Shown here one piece after another: positions 43,262 through 52,491 of a DNA stretch of 64,000 nucleotides. The notes beneath the pieces were generated by a model, which was not told the DNA's origin, made no database searches, and saw only the letters and a list, made by a program, of their open reading frames with translations. Positions within the stretch are counted from its first letter, which is position 1. The number at the start of each line of letters is the position of its first letter. The DNA lies in NCBI RefSeq assembly GCF_028649395.1, contig NZ_JAQSUW010000016.1, positions 406,719-470,718 on the forward strand. Direction: 5' to 3'. This DNA comes from Pseudomonas sp. Gutcm_11s (GTDB lineage: Bacteria > Pseudomonadota > Gammaproteobacteria > Pseudomonadales > Pseudomonadaceae). Made by a program: the position numbers and the translations under genes.

Positions 43262-44485
43262 TTACCCCGTTACTGCGCCGAGGCGCTGGAAGTCTGCGCC
43301 GCTGGGATTCTGGAACACACGCAGGCCGAAGGCCGGCAGGATCGCCAGCAGGTGGTCGAAGATGTCTGCCTGGATGCGCTCGTACTGTGCCCACACCACG
43401 GTGTTGGTGAAGCAGTAGATCTCCAGCGGCAGGCCGTTCTCGTTGGGCTGCTGGTGGCGGACCAGCAGGGTCATCTGCTGGTGCACTTCCGGGTGGGTGC
43501 GCAGGTAGTGCTCGACGTACGCGCGGAAGGTGCCCAGGTTGGTCAGCTGGCGGCTATTGAGCGGGTCGCTGAGGCTGGCGTTGTATTGCTGTAGCTCGGC
43601 CTGCTTGGTGTTCAGGTAGTCGCCGAGCAGGTCGAAGCGGTGCAGTTGGGCCTGGGCCTCGGCATCCAGGAAGCGCACGCTGTTCTGGTCCAGGTGCAGG
43701 CTGCGCTTGATACGCCGCCCGCCGGACTCCTGCATGCCACGCCAGTTCTTGAACGAGTCGGTGATGAAACGCTTGGTCGGGATGGTGGTGATGGTCTTGT
43801 CCCAGTTCTGCACCTTCACCGTATGCAGGGCGATATCGATCACGTCGCCGTCGGCGTTGAGCTGGGGCATCTCGACCCAGTCGCCGACGCGGATGATGTC
43901 GTTGGAGCTGATCTGCACGCTGGCCACCAGCGATAGCAGGGTGTCCTGGAAGATCAGCAGCAGGACCGCGGCCATGGCGCCGAGGCCGGACAGCAGGATC
44001 AGCGGCGAGCGGTCGACCAGGGCGGCGATGATGAGGATTGTGGCGATGGCGAAGACCGCGATCTTGAGCACCTGCACGTAGCCCTTGATCGGCCGCAGAT
44101 TGGCGTCCGGGCGGCGCTGGTAGAGCGTGTTGATCAGGTTCAGCACTTCGCTGATGGCCAGCGCCAGGGTCAACACGATGAAGGCGCCGCAGACGTTGCG
44201 CACGATTTCCGTCACTTCGCCGGGCAGGTTGGGGATCAGGGCGATGCCCAGCGACAGGATCAGCGCCGGCACTATGTTGGCCAGGCGCGAGATTGCCGGT
44301 GAATCGGCGATGCTGCGATCCAGCTGCGTGGCGCGCAGGCCGCGGTACAGAGCGCGGAGGAGGATGCGCTTGACCAGCCAGTTGGCGATCCAGGCGGCCA
44401 GGGCCAGCAGGCTGAGGCTGATCAGGGTGTAGAGTTGCTGGTGCTGTTCGAGCCACTGCAGGGCTTCGCGATACTGTTCGGGCAT
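43262..44485 (-). CDS. mechanosensitive ion channel, MscS family (YbdG-like)
   Basis: 407 residues. About five N-terminal membrane helices, then the pore helix and the beta domain: LLIFQDTLLSLVASVQISSND, RVGDWVEMPQLNADGDVIDI and TTIPTKRFITDSFKNW, the signature order of MscS-like channels of the YbdG (MscM) group, with a long cytoplasmic tail. Protects against osmotic downshock. Divergent from the next gene. Confidence 0.93.
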   Translation of the reverse strand: MPEQYREALQWLEQHQQLYTLISLSLLALAAWIANWLVKRILLRALYRGLRATQLDRSIADSPAISRLANIVPALILSLGIALIPNLPGEVTEIVRNVCGAFIVLTLALAISEVLNLINTLYQRRPDANLRPIKGYVQVLKIAVFAIATILIIAALVDRSPLILLSGLGAMAAVLLLIFQDTLLSLVASVQISSNDIIRVGDWVEMPQLNADGDVIDIALHTVKVQNWDKTITTIPTKRFITDSFKNWRGMQESGGRRIKRSLHLDQNSVRFLDAEAQAQLHRFDLLGDYLNTKQAELQQYNASLSDPLNSRQLTNLGTFRAYVEHYLRTHPEVHQQMTLLVRHQQPNENGLPLEIYCFTNTVVWAQYERIQADIFDHLLAILPAFGLRVFQNPSGADFQRLGAVTG

Positions 44486-44617
44486 GGAACTCCTCGAGCG
44501 GTTCGTAGTTTTCCGCAGGCGGCGGAAGGCAAGCGCAGCGCATTACCCTAACAAACCTGGCGGCTGGGCGTGGGCCATGCTTGTGTCCTGAGGTGTTTCT
44601 GTCGAATGGAGGTGGCC

Positions 44618-45022
44618 ATGAAATCGATCCTGACGCTGTGCGCGCTGCTGGTGCTAGCCGGCTGCGCCTCCAGCGAGCATGTGCGCGATGCGCAGCTGCC
44701 ACTGGATCAGCATCTGGCCAAGCTGGGCCTGGTCCAGGGCGAGTCGCAGGAGTCGATCAGTCGCTTCGAGATCGACGACTGGGACTACCTGGACAAGCGC
44801 CATATCGTGCTCGGCCGCGCGCCGGGTCGGCGCTACCTGCTCGAATTCAGCCGCGACTGCGACCGCCTCGATTTCAGCAGCACCATCGGCTACAGCTCGA
44901 CCGTCGGCCTGCTGACCCACCTTGACCATGTGACGGTGTTCGACGGCATGGGCGGCATGCCGGAGATCTGCCAGATCGACAAGCTGTACAAGCTGGAGCG
45001 GGTGGAAAAGCCAGCGCCCTGA
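44618..45022 (+). CDS. small lipoprotein, DUF6491-like
   Basis: 134 residues from ATG 44618 with GGAGG upstream. Lipobox VLAGC (cysteine 16). Residues 45-120 hold a conserved-looking domain (WDYLDKRHIVLGRAPGRRYLLEF, with Cys in SRDCDRLDF and EICQIDKLY likely to form a disulfide). I think this is the DUF6491 group of unknown function but cannot confirm. Stands alone. Confidence 0.75.
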   Translation: MKSILTLCALLVLAGCASSEHVRDAQLPLDQHLAKLGLVQGESQESISRFEIDDWDYLDKRHIVLGRAPGRRYLLEFSRDCDRLDFSSTIGYSSTVGLLTHLDHVTVFDGMGGMPEICQIDKLYKLERVEKPAP

Positions 45023-45121
45023 TTGGCAGTTCACTGGTTCGATGGGCTCCCCACACCTTGGTAGTTAGGTATCACTGCGGCTCCGGCGAGTTGCTGGCAG
45101 ATGGCTAGTTGTGTGATGATT

Positions 45122-45140
45122 AATAGCAATTCTCATTTGC
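45122..45140 (+). promoter_or_regulatory. candidate Fur box upstream of the ECF sigma gene
   Basis: AATAGCAATTCTCATTTGC matches the Fur consensus at about 11 of 19 positions and has the ATTCTCATTTGC half common in Pseudomonas iron-regulated promoters. It lies 52 bases before the sigma factor start. Confidence 0.65.
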
Positions 45141-45192
45141 TCCAAAGATCTTGATGCCCGCGGGACGCCACCCAGCGGCGTGGTGACTGCCT

Positions 45193-45747
45193 GTGAGCTC
45201 ATCTGCCTATGCCACCCCTCCATCGCTGGAGACCCTGTACTGCGACCATCACGGTTGGTTGCAGGCATGGTTGCGCCGGCGCCTGGGGCATGCCTGCGAT
45301 GCCGCCGACCTGGCCCAGGACACCTTCCTGCGGTTGATCGGCGGGGCCAGCCAGCCGCGCTTCGCCAGCATGGGCGAGGCCCGCGCCTATCTGCGCACCA
45401 CCGCGAAGAATCTGTGCATCAACCTGTGGCGGCGCCAGGAAATCGAGCGCGCCTGGCTCGACACCCTGGCGGCGCTGCCGGAAGAACAGTGTCCCTCCGC
45501 CGAGCGCCAGGCTGCGGTGCTGCAAGCCCTGGAGGAGATCAGCGGTATGCTGCAGGCGCTGCCCGCCAAGGCCGCGCGGGGCTTCATCCTCGCCGTGGTG
45601 TGCGAGATGACCGATGACGAGGTTGGCGCTGAGCTGGGGGTGTCCGGGCGCATGGTGCGCAAGTACGTGGCCCAGGCCATGCTCGCGTGCCTGATGCTGC
45701 GCGCCAGTGAGACGGTCGCGGCGTTGCGCCAGGAACCGCTCTGCTGA
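45193..45747 (+). CDS. ECF sigma factor, FecI type
   Basis: 184 residues from GTG 45193. Region 2 (LETLYCDHHGWLQAWLRRRLG, then DAADLAQDTFLRLI) and region 4 (EMTDDEVGAELGVSGRMVRKYVAQAMLAC) match iron-starvation sigma factors. Expected to direct transcription of the receptor gene downstream when its ferric-siderophore binds. Overlaps the anti-sigma gene by one base (TGATG). Likely repressed by Fur through the upstream site. Confidence 0.93.
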   Translation: MSSSAYATPPSLETLYCDHHGWLQAWLRRRLGHACDAADLAQDTFLRLIGGASQPRFASMGEARAYLRTTAKNLCINLWRRQEIERAWLDTLAALPEEQCPSAERQAAVLQALEEISGMLQALPAKAARGFILAVVCEMTDDEVGAELGVSGRMVRKYVAQAMLACLMLRASETVAALRQEPLC

Positions 45748-46736
45748 TGGAGAGCCGCGGCTACGAGAGAGACCTGCCCTCGCACGCCGTGCTGGAACAG
45801 GCGGCCCATTGGTACGCGACCCTGCGTGACGGCCAGGCCAGCGCCCAGCAGCACGCCCACTGGCAGGCCTGGTTAGGTGCGGACCTCATGCACGAACAGG
45901 CCTGGCGCTATGTCGAAGGCATCGGCCGCGATTTCGAGCCGCTGCGGGGCCGCCCTGATGCGCGCCTGGCTGCCGATGCGCTGGATGTCGCCGCCGGGCG
46001 CATGCATTCGCGGCGTCGTCTGCTCACCGGCATGGCGGTCATCACCACCGGTTCCCTGTGTGGCTGGCTGGGCTGGCGCGAAGCGCTGCTGCCGTCGAAC
46101 CTGATGGCCTGGGGCGCGGATCAGCGCACCGCCACCGGCGAGCAGCGCGAAATGACCCTGGCCGATGGCTCCCAGGCCTGGCTCAACACCGCCAGTGCCA
46201 TCGACCTCGCGTTCAGTTCCCGGGCGCGTGTCGTCAGGTTGGTGCGCGGTGAGGTTTTCATCTCCACCGCCAAGGGTGCGCGGCCGTTCTATGTCGAGAC
46301 CGAGCATGGGCGCCTGCAGGCCCTGGGCACGCGCTTCAACGTCCGGCGTGATGGCGAGCGCACCTGGCTGGCCGTCTATGAAGGCGCCGTTGAGATACGT
46401 ACCGCCAGCGGAGCAACTCGCGTGGTCGGCGCCGGCCAGCAGGCGCATTTCGATGCCGGGCACATCGGCGACAGCCAGGCCGCCGACGCGGCCCGTGAAG
46501 CCTGGACCCAGGGCACGCTGCTGGCCGACAACATCTCCCTGCGCGAAGTGGTGCAGGAGTTGAGCCGCTACCGCCATGGCCACCTCGGCGTGGCCGACGA
46601 GGTGGCCGATCTGCGGGTGTATGGCAACTTCCCCGTCCAGGATTCCGAGCGCGTGCTGCGCATGCTGGCGTCGGCGCTGCCGATCCGCATCGAGCAGCCC
46701 ATGCCCTGGTGGGCGAGCATCGAAGCCCGGCACTGA
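45747..46736 (+). CDS. FecR-type anti-sigma regulator
   Basis: 329 residues. Cytoplasmic N-terminal domain with conserved Trp (AHWYATLRDGQASAQQHAHWQAW), one membrane helix (about 92-114), then the periplasmic FecR domain (GEQREMTLADGSQAWLNTAS) and the C-terminal region that contacts the receptor signalling domain. Transmits the signal from the outer-membrane receptor to the sigma factor. Confidence 0.94.
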   Translation: MESRGYERDLPSHAVLEQAAHWYATLRDGQASAQQHAHWQAWLGADLMHEQAWRYVEGIGRDFEPLRGRPDARLAADALDVAAGRMHSRRRLLTGMAVITTGSLCGWLGWREALLPSNLMAWGADQRTATGEQREMTLADGSQAWLNTASAIDLAFSSRARVVRLVRGEVFISTAKGARPFYVETEHGRLQALGTRFNVRRDGERTWLAVYEGAVEIRTASGATRVVGAGQQAHFDAGHIGDSQAADAAREAWTQGTLLADNISLREVVQELSRYRHGHLGVADEVADLRVYGNFPVQDSERVLRMLASALPIRIEQPMPWWASIEARH

Positions 46737-46742
46737 GCCGGG

Positions 46743-46782
46743 CGAAAAAATAATTCAGAAAGAGGTTCCGGGTTTCGTCTGC
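46743..46782 (+). promoter_or_regulatory. possible ECF-type promoter for the receptor gene
   Basis: An A-rich GAAAAAATAATTC block and CGTCT lie 19 bases apart in the gap between fecR and the receptor gene, the place where the partner sigma factor should act. The spacing does not match known FecI promoters well, so this is a suggestion only. Confidence 0.25.
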
Positions 46783-46903
46783 TCGCTGGTTTACCCAGTA
46801 AGAAGACATGAAACATCGCCGAGTCGGCGCCTTGCGCGGCCGCGTGGCATCGCCTGTTGAGGGTCTTCGCTCAGCCACCTTGCCCCCAAGAGGAATGTCG
46901 TCC

Positions 46904-49315
46904 ATGTCCCACTGCTGTCACCAGCGTGCTGCCCGCCCGGGTGTCGCCGCACACGTCTTTGCCCTGCGCCCGCTGACCCTGGCGCTTCACCTGGCTCTGT
47001 TGGGCAGTGCGGTGAGCCTGGCAAGCTGGTCGCCGCTCGCCATGGCCGAGGACGGCGCGGTGGTCACCGCCGAGCGCAGCTACGACATTCCCGCCGGCCC
47101 GCTGGCCAGCGCGCTCACGCGCTTTTCCCACGAGGCTGGCGTGTACCTGGTGGGCGCCGGTAGCCTGGCCGAGGGCGTGACCAGCCCGGGCCTGAGCGGT
47201 AGCTACTCGGTAGCGGATGGCCTGGCCGCGCTGCTCGCCGGCAGCGGTCTGGAGGCGGTCCAGCAGGCCGATGGCAGCTACGGTCTGCAGGTGGCGCAAG
47301 CCGAGGAGACCTATCGCCTGGCGCCCATCCTCATCAACTCCCAGGCGGCAGCGGAAGACCCAGCGGCCTCGGTAGTGACCCAGGAGCTGTGGGTCGGCGG
47401 CAAGGTGGCGACCAACATCCTCAACACCCCGGCATCGGTTTCCGTGGTGACCCAGAAGGAAGTCGAGCAGCGCAGCGCCAGCACGACCGAGGAGATCCTG
47501 CAGTACACCCCGGGCGTGATCACCGACTACTACGGTACCGATGACCGCAACGACTACTTCCAGATCCGCGGCTTCCAGGCCACCACCTACCGCGACGGCC
47601 TGACCCTGGGCTCGATGCGCGGTGTGCGCGAGGAGCCTTTCGCCTACGAGCGCGTCGAAGTGCTGCGTGGCGCCAACTCCACGCTGTTCGGCCCGGCTGA
47701 CCCGGGCGGCTCGGTGAACTTCGTGACCAAGCAGCCGCGCTTCAGCAAGTTCGGCCAGGTCTATGCCACCTACGGCTCGTTCAACCACATGGAGTCCGGC
47801 CTGGATACCGGTGATGCGAACGAGGAGCAGACCCTGGCCTACCGCTTCACCGGCAAGTTCCAGGACAGCGACCGCGAGTACGACCACTCCCAGGACGACA
47901 ACAACTTCCTGATGGGAGGCCTGACCTGGGCGCCGACGGCCTACACCTCAGCCACCCTGGTGGTGGATCACCTGCGCCAGGACAACACGCCCAACAGCGG
48001 CGGTTACCCGATGGACCGCGAGTACGACCGCGACGAGTTCTTCGGCGAGCCGAGCTACAACTTCCACGATGTCGAGCGCACCAACGTCAGCGCCAACTTC
48101 AGCCACGACTTCGACAACGGCTTCACCCTGCGCAGCAACATGCGCCACAGCGACCTGAGCGATGAGTACGGTTACGTCTATATCAGCGATGCTGCCGGGC
48201 ATGTCGGCAACGTGGTTGAGCGTGGCTACGTGGGCTCCGATAGCGAAGCCGAGCAGTTCAACGGCAACGTGATGCTGCAGTACGACGCGCGCTTCGAGAA
48301 TATCGATAGCAGCAGCATCGTTGGCGTGGAGTACCTCGATGCCTCTGCCGAGAACGTGTCTGTGTATGGCGACGCCGATCCCATCGACGTGACCAATCCG
48401 GTCTACCGTGGCGTTTCGCCGGCGATCGTCTACGAGGACAAGGATCGAGATAACACCACCAAGTCGGTATTCCTGCAGCAGAACCTGTCGTTCTACGAGC
48501 GCTTCATCGTCACTGCCGGCATGCGCCATGACTCGATGGACGTCTCGGAGACCGACCACCTGTACAACACCAAGACCTCGGATAACTTCTCGGAAAACTC
48601 TTTCCGTGGCGCGCTGACCTACATCGTCAACGACGAGGTTTCCACCTACATCAGCATGGTGGAGTCGGTGTCCCCGCCTGAAGTCGGCGTTACCCCGGAG
48701 CGCGGCAAACAGTACGAAGTGGGTGTGAAGTATTCGCCGCTGGAGATGAATGCGCTGTTCTCCGCCGCCATCTACGAGCTGACTCAGGAGGATGTCGCCA
48801 CCGCAGTCGTACAGTCGAACGGACTTATCGAGCAGCAGACGGTGGGCGAGCAGCGCGTGCGCGGCCTCGATCTGGAGGCCAAGGCCGAGCTGACCGAGAA
48901 CCTCAGCCTGGTCGGCGGCTACTCCTACATGGACACCGAAGTGTTGCGCGGTGCGCTGCAGTCCTGGAACGGGACCGGTTATGACGCCGTGTCGATCAAG
49001 GGTAACGAGATGGTCTCTGCGCCCAAGCATTCGGCCTCGCTGTGGAGCTATTACAGCGTGCCGGGCACCGATGTCAGCGTCGGTCTGGGCGCCCGTTATG
49101 TCGGCGCCTACTACTTCGGCGACTTCAACAACACCGGCAAGAGCGACGCCACCACGCTGTTCGACGCCGCGTTCAACTACCAGATCGTCAAGGGCACGGA
49201 CCTGGCCCTCAACGTCAGCAACCTGTTCGACGAGCAGCATGTGGTCGGCCGCGGTAGCGCGAACTACTACAACCCGGGCCGCGAGATCACGGCCAAGGTG
49301 AGCTACAACTGGTAA
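46904..49315 (+). CDS. TonB-dependent siderophore receptor with signalling domain
   Basis: 803 residues from ATG 46904, about 10 bases after AGAGGA; ATGs at 46808 and 46895 are possible but give poor signal peptides. Signal sequence ends near SPLAMA. The STN domain for surface signalling follows (SYDIPAGPLASALTRFSHEAGV, about 55-120), then a TonB-box-like segment (LAPILINSQA), plug (NTPASVSVVTQKEVEQRS, EVLRGANSTLFGPADPGG) and a 22-strand barrel that ends ...AKVSYNW with the expected aromatic residue. The siderophore cannot be named; it resembles FpvA/FiuA-class receptors. Confidence 0.92.
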   Translation: MSHCCHQRAARPGVAAHVFALRPLTLALHLALLGSAVSLASWSPLAMAEDGAVVTAERSYDIPAGPLASALTRFSHEAGVYLVGAGSLAEGVTSPGLSGSYSVADGLAALLAGSGLEAVQQADGSYGLQVAQAEETYRLAPILINSQAAAEDPAASVVTQELWVGGKVATNILNTPASVSVVTQKEVEQRSASTTEEILQYTPGVITDYYGTDDRNDYFQIRGFQATTYRDGLTLGSMRGVREEPFAYERVEVLRGANSTLFGPADPGGSVNFVTKQPRFSKFGQVYATYGSFNHMESGLDTGDANEEQTLAYRFTGKFQDSDREYDHSQDDNNFLMGGLTWAPTAYTSATLVVDHLRQDNTPNSGGYPMDREYDRDEFFGEPSYNFHDVERTNVSANFSHDFDNGFTLRSNMRHSDLSDEYGYVYISDAAGHVGNVVERGYVGSDSEAEQFNGNVMLQYDARFENIDSSSIVGVEYLDASAENVSVYGDADPIDVTNPVYRGVSPAIVYEDKDRDNTTKSVFLQQNLSFYERFIVTAGMRHDSMDVSETDHLYNTKTSDNFSENSFRGALTYIVNDEVSTYISMVESVSPPEVGVTPERGKQYEVGVKYSPLEMNALFSAAIYELTQEDVATAVVQSNGLIEQQTVGEQRVRGLDLEAKAELTENLSLVGGYSYMDTEVLRGALQSWNGTGYDAVSIKGNEMVSAPKHSASLWSYYSVPGTDVSVGLGARYVGAYYFGDFNNTGKSDATTLFDAAFNYQIVKGTDLALNVSNLFDEQHVVGRGSANYYNPGREITAKVSYNW

Positions 49316-49367
49316 GCCTGCGGCGCGCTACCCTCGGGTAACGCAGCCTGTGCGAAACCGCGAAATG

Positions 49368-49402
49368 AAAAGACCGCCTGGGGCAACCCGGCGGTCTTTT
49401 TA
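49368..49402. terminator. bidirectional terminator between receptor and M23 peptidase genes
   Basis: AGACCGCC / GGCGGTCT stem around an 11-base loop, A-run before and T-run after; shared by the convergent genes. Confidence 0.88.
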
Positions 49403-49425
49403 TTGGGGCTCGGCTGGTGGATGCT

Positions 49426-50244
49426 TCAGGGCTTGAACGCGCCGATGAAGATCGCCGGGTCGACACGGGCGTCGTTGAGGCTGACGTTCCAGTGCATGTG
49501 CGGCCCGGTGGCACGGCCGGTGGCGCCGACCTTGCCGACCACGCCGCCGCGCGGCAACTCCTGGCCCAGCTGCACGTCGATCTTGGACATGTGGCAGAAC
49601 ATGCTGATCAGGCCCTGGCCGTGGTCGACGAATACCGTCTTGCCGTTGAAGAAGTAGTCGCCGATCAGGATCACCTTGCCGGCCGCCGGGGCCTTGATCG
49701 GCGTGCCGGCGCCGACGGCGAAGTCCAGCCCGGAGTGCGGGTTGCGTTCCTCGCCGTTGAAGAAGCGGCGCAGGCCGAAGGGCGACGACAGAGGACCGTT
49801 GACCGGTTTGTCGAACAGCAGGTTGCTCGGCTGGCGGGCGCTGAACTGCTGGTAGGCGCGGGTCTGCTCGGCCAGCTCGCGCTCGATGCGTGCCAGGTTC
49901 TTCGCGCTCGGGTTGACCTGCTCCTGGTTCTTCAGGGTGATGCGCTGCTCGCGGTAGTGCTTGGCACCCACCTGGAAGCTCAGTGCCTGGCCGTTCGCCT
50001 CGATCTGCTGCGCACCGGGCTTGACCGTCAGCGGGATGCCGACGATGGCGATCCAGCGCTTGCCTTCTTCCTTCACCACCAGCACCGGCTTGCCCTGGTA
50101 GCGCGCCTGTGGCGCCGTGGCGGCGTCGCCCAGGTCGAGCACGGCCACGCCGCCGGGCACCGGCTTGTTCAGCAGGCGGGTGATGAAGCCATCGGCATGA
50201 GCAGGCAGGGCGAGGCAGAGCAGCAGGGCGATGAGCGGGCGCAC
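49426..50244 (-). CDS. M23 family murein endopeptidase (LytM domain)
   Basis: 272 residues. Signal peptide (MRPLIALLLCLALPAHA). N-terminal beta-rich region with an Ig-like look, a coiled coil (about 115-145), then the LytM domain with intact zinc site: HSGLD (His and Asp) and HMHWNV (HxH). Probably cleaves peptidoglycan cross-links. Three bases downstream of xseA. Confidence 0.92.
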   Translation of the reverse strand: MRPLIALLLCLALPAHADGFITRLLNKPVPGGVAVLDLGDAATAPQARYQGKPVLVVKEEGKRWIAIVGIPLTVKPGAQQIEANGQALSFQVGAKHYREQRITLKNQEQVNPSAKNLARIERELAEQTRAYQQFSARQPSNLLFDKPVNGPLSSPFGLRRFFNGEERNPHSGLDFAVGAGTPIKAPAAGKVILIGDYFFNGKTVFVDHGQGLISMFCHMSKIDVQLGQELPRGGVVGKVGATGRATGPHMHWNVSLNDARVDPAIFIGAFKP

Positions 50245-50247
50245 GTA

Positions 50248-51627
50248 TCAGTCCAGAAGCGAGAGGGTGACCGGGGTCAGGTGGTTGTCTTCGACGCGCA
50301 CGTCCAGCTCGCCTTCGCCGAGGCGCGCCTTGAGGCGCTGGCCGGGCCGGGTCTGGCTGGCGCTGCGGATGGCCTGGCCGCGTTCGTCGAGGAGGATGCT
50401 GTAGCCGCGGCCAAGGGTGGCCAGCGGGCTGACGATATGCAGCTGCTGGCCAAGAGCTGCGAGTTGCTGGCGCTGCTGGCGCAGCTGCAGCTCGATGGCG
50501 CGCGGCAGGCGCTCGCCCAGGCTGTCCAGGCGCTGACGCAGCAGGGCCAGGGCGCGGCCCGGATGCTGGGCGTGCAGGCGGCCGTCCAGGCGCGCCAGGC
50601 GCTCGTGGCGGCTGGTGGCTTGTTGCTGGAAGGCCCGGCGCAGGCGCATGTCCAGGTCGTCCAGGCGCTGGGCCTGTTGGCGCAGGCGTTCGCCGGGGTG
50701 GCGCAGGCGCCGGGTCAGGCCTTCCAGGCGCAGCTGTTCGCGGCTCAGGCGCGTCTGCAGGCTCAGCGCCAGGCGGCGGCTGAGGCCGTCCAGGCGGCGT
50801 TGCAGATCGGAACTGTCTGGCGCCAGCAGCTCGGCGGCGGCCGAGGGTGTCGGCGCGCGCACGTCGGCGACGAAGTCGCTGATCGACACGTCGGTCTCGT
50901 GGCCGACGGCGCTGACCACCGGCGTGACGCAGGCGGCCACGGCACGGGCCACGGCCTCCTCGTTGAAGCACCACAGGTCCTCCAGCGAGCCGCCACCGCG
51001 GGCCAGGATGATCGCGTCGAAGCCGGCGCGGTCGGCCAGCTGCAGGCCGCGAACGATCTGCGCGGTGGCCTCGCGGCCCTGCACGGCGGTGGGGATCAGG
51101 GTCAGCGCCACCTGCGGCGCACGACGGCGGAACACGCTGATGATGTCGCGGATCACCGCGCCGGTCGGTGAGCTGACGATGCCGATGCGCTGCGGGTGGG
51201 CGGGCAGGGCGCGCTTGCGTTCGGTGGCGAACAGGCCCTCGGCGGAGAGCTTTTCCTTGAGCGCCTCGAAGGCCAGGCGCAGGGCGCCGTCGCCGGCCGG
51301 CTCAACCGTGTCGAGGATCAGTTGGTAGTCGCCACGGCCCTCGAACAGCGAGACCTTGCCGCGCACCTTCACCGCCAGGCCGTCACGCAGGGCCTGGCGC
51401 ACGCGGGCGGCATTCTGCCGGAACAGTGCGCAACGCACCTGGGCCTGACTGTCCTTGAGGGTGAAATAGAGGTGGCCGGAGGCCGGGCGCGCCAGGTTGG
51501 AGATCTCGCCCTCGACCCAGACCTGGGCGAACACGTCCTCCAGCAACAGGCGGGCGCGGTTGTTCAGTTGGCTGACGCTGAGCGCTTCGCGGTCGAGACC
51601 GAGGCGCTGGAAGGGATCGTTGAGCAT
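50248..51627 (-). CDS. xseA: exodeoxyribonuclease VII large subunit
   Basis: Catalytic subunit of ExoVII, degrading single-stranded DNA. 459 residues from ATG 51627. OB-fold at the N-terminus (VWVEGEISNLARPASGHLYFTLKD in pattern), catalytic domain (RIGIVSSPTGAVIRDI, ILARGGGSLEDLWCFN, VGHETDVSISDFVAD), and a long coiled coil. The small subunit xseB is not in the window. Confidence 0.96.
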   Translation of the reverse strand: MLNDPFQRLGLDREALSVSQLNNRARLLLEDVFAQVWVEGEISNLARPASGHLYFTLKDSQAQVRCALFRQNAARVRQALRDGLAVKVRGKVSLFEGRGDYQLILDTVEPAGDGALRLAFEALKEKLSAEGLFATERKRALPAHPQRIGIVSSPTGAVIRDIISVFRRRAPQVALTLIPTAVQGREATAQIVRGLQLADRAGFDAIILARGGGSLEDLWCFNEEAVARAVAACVTPVVSAVGHETDVSISDFVADVRAPTPSAAAELLAPDSSDLQRRLDGLSRRLALSLQTRLSREQLRLEGLTRRLRHPGERLRQQAQRLDDLDMRLRRAFQQQATSRHERLARLDGRLHAQHPGRALALLRQRLDSLGERLPRAIELQLRQQRQQLAALGQQLHIVSPLATLGRGYSILLDERGQAIRSASQTRPGQRLKARLGEGELDVRVEDNHLTPVTLSLLD

Positions 51628-51727
51628 GGCGGCATGATAAAGGCTTTGCCCGGCCGGCCATAGGCGCACTTGACCGCTCCGTCGGCACGTTTAAGCTGCG
51701 CGACCTTTCCATGTCAGGCTAGGCCCC

Positions 51728-52276
51728 ATGAGCGAGCAGATCATCCTCGTCCCCCGCATCTCCAGCCTGCCCGAGCACGAGGCGCGGGCGCGCCTGCTGC
51801 TGCGCTGGCTGGCCAAGCGCGACATCGTGGCGGAGCTGCCGAGCACCTGCGGCGCGCTGGGCAACGGCATGGCCCATGCCATTGGCGCCGGCGCCCGGCG
51901 CATCGTCGAGCGTCCGGAGTTGCTGCCGTTCGACCAGCCGCTCAATGGCCTGCAGATCGTCAGCAAGCGCTGCATCTATACACCGACCGAGGGTTTTCTC
52001 GAGGAAGCCGGCTGCCCCGAGTGCCGTCAGGAGATCGGTGAGGCGCTGTTCGACGGCCTCGACGAGTGGATGCCCGGCGACACCGACAACTTCACCTGCC
52101 CGCAGTGCGGCCATGAGGACGACGTCAACGGCTTCCTGTTCCTGCAGCCTTGCGCCTTCTCCAACCTGGGTTTCGTCTTCAATGGCTGGGGGCAGGCCGG
52201 CTTCCGTCAGGCCTTTATCGATGAATTCACCGAGCGCTTGGGTTATCCCTTGGCACAAGTGTCGGTAAAGCGCTGA
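51728..52276 (+). CDS. uncharacterised protein with two CxxC motifs
   Basis: 182 residues, no family I can name with certainty. CPEC (about 97-100) and CPQC (about 120-123) probably form one zinc ribbon in the middle. The N-terminal half has a cluster of Arg (EHEARARLLLRWL) and the C-terminal half a conserved-looking FNGWGQAGFRQAF. No signal peptide. Some genomes label relatives as a sugar-transport ATPase, but I see no P-loop. Confidence 0.75.
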   Translation: MSEQIILVPRISSLPEHEARARLLLRWLAKRDIVAELPSTCGALGNGMAHAIGAGARRIVERPELLPFDQPLNGLQIVSKRCIYTPTEGFLEEAGCPECRQEIGEALFDGLDEWMPGDTDNFTCPQCGHEDDVNGFLFLQPCAFSNLGFVFNGWGQAGFRQAFIDEFTERLGYPLAQVSVKR

Positions 52277-52316
52277 GAACCGCCGCGAATCTCCTGATCG
52301 TCGGCCATGCTGCGTT

Positions 52317-52375
52317 GAAATTGGCGGCGGGCTGCTCATTTACCGCGCGTAAACTCCGCGCCCTTCGCCAATTTC
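52317..52375. repeat. 10-bp inverted repeat upstream of guaB
   Basis: GAAATTGGCG and CGCCAATTTC are perfect reverse complements 39 bases apart, between the CxxC gene and the guaB promoter. Too far apart for a terminator; may be a regulator site or an RNA fold. Confidence 0.5.
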
Positions 52376-52425
52376 GCCTTGCCTGGCCTTAGCTCAAAAT
52401 ATCCGCAGCAGGTTCTGCGCGCGCA

Positions 52426-52454
52426 TTGAGAGAAGCCGCTCGGCTGGGTATAAT
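52426..52454 (+). promoter_or_regulatory. sigma-70 promoter of guaBA
   Basis: TTGAGA, 17-base spacer, perfect TATAAT; 37 bases from the -10 to the guaB start. GCCGCGC follows, resembling stringent-type discriminators known at guaB promoters. Confidence 0.88.
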
Positions 52455-52491
52455 GCCGCGCTTCTTATTTTTCCCTCCCGGGAGCCCCGCC

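Noticed and set aside
46808..46903. Upstream ATG starts for the TonB receptor
   Set aside because: They add a polar, Arg-rich stretch before the signal peptide; the start at 46904 has a suitably spaced ribosome site.
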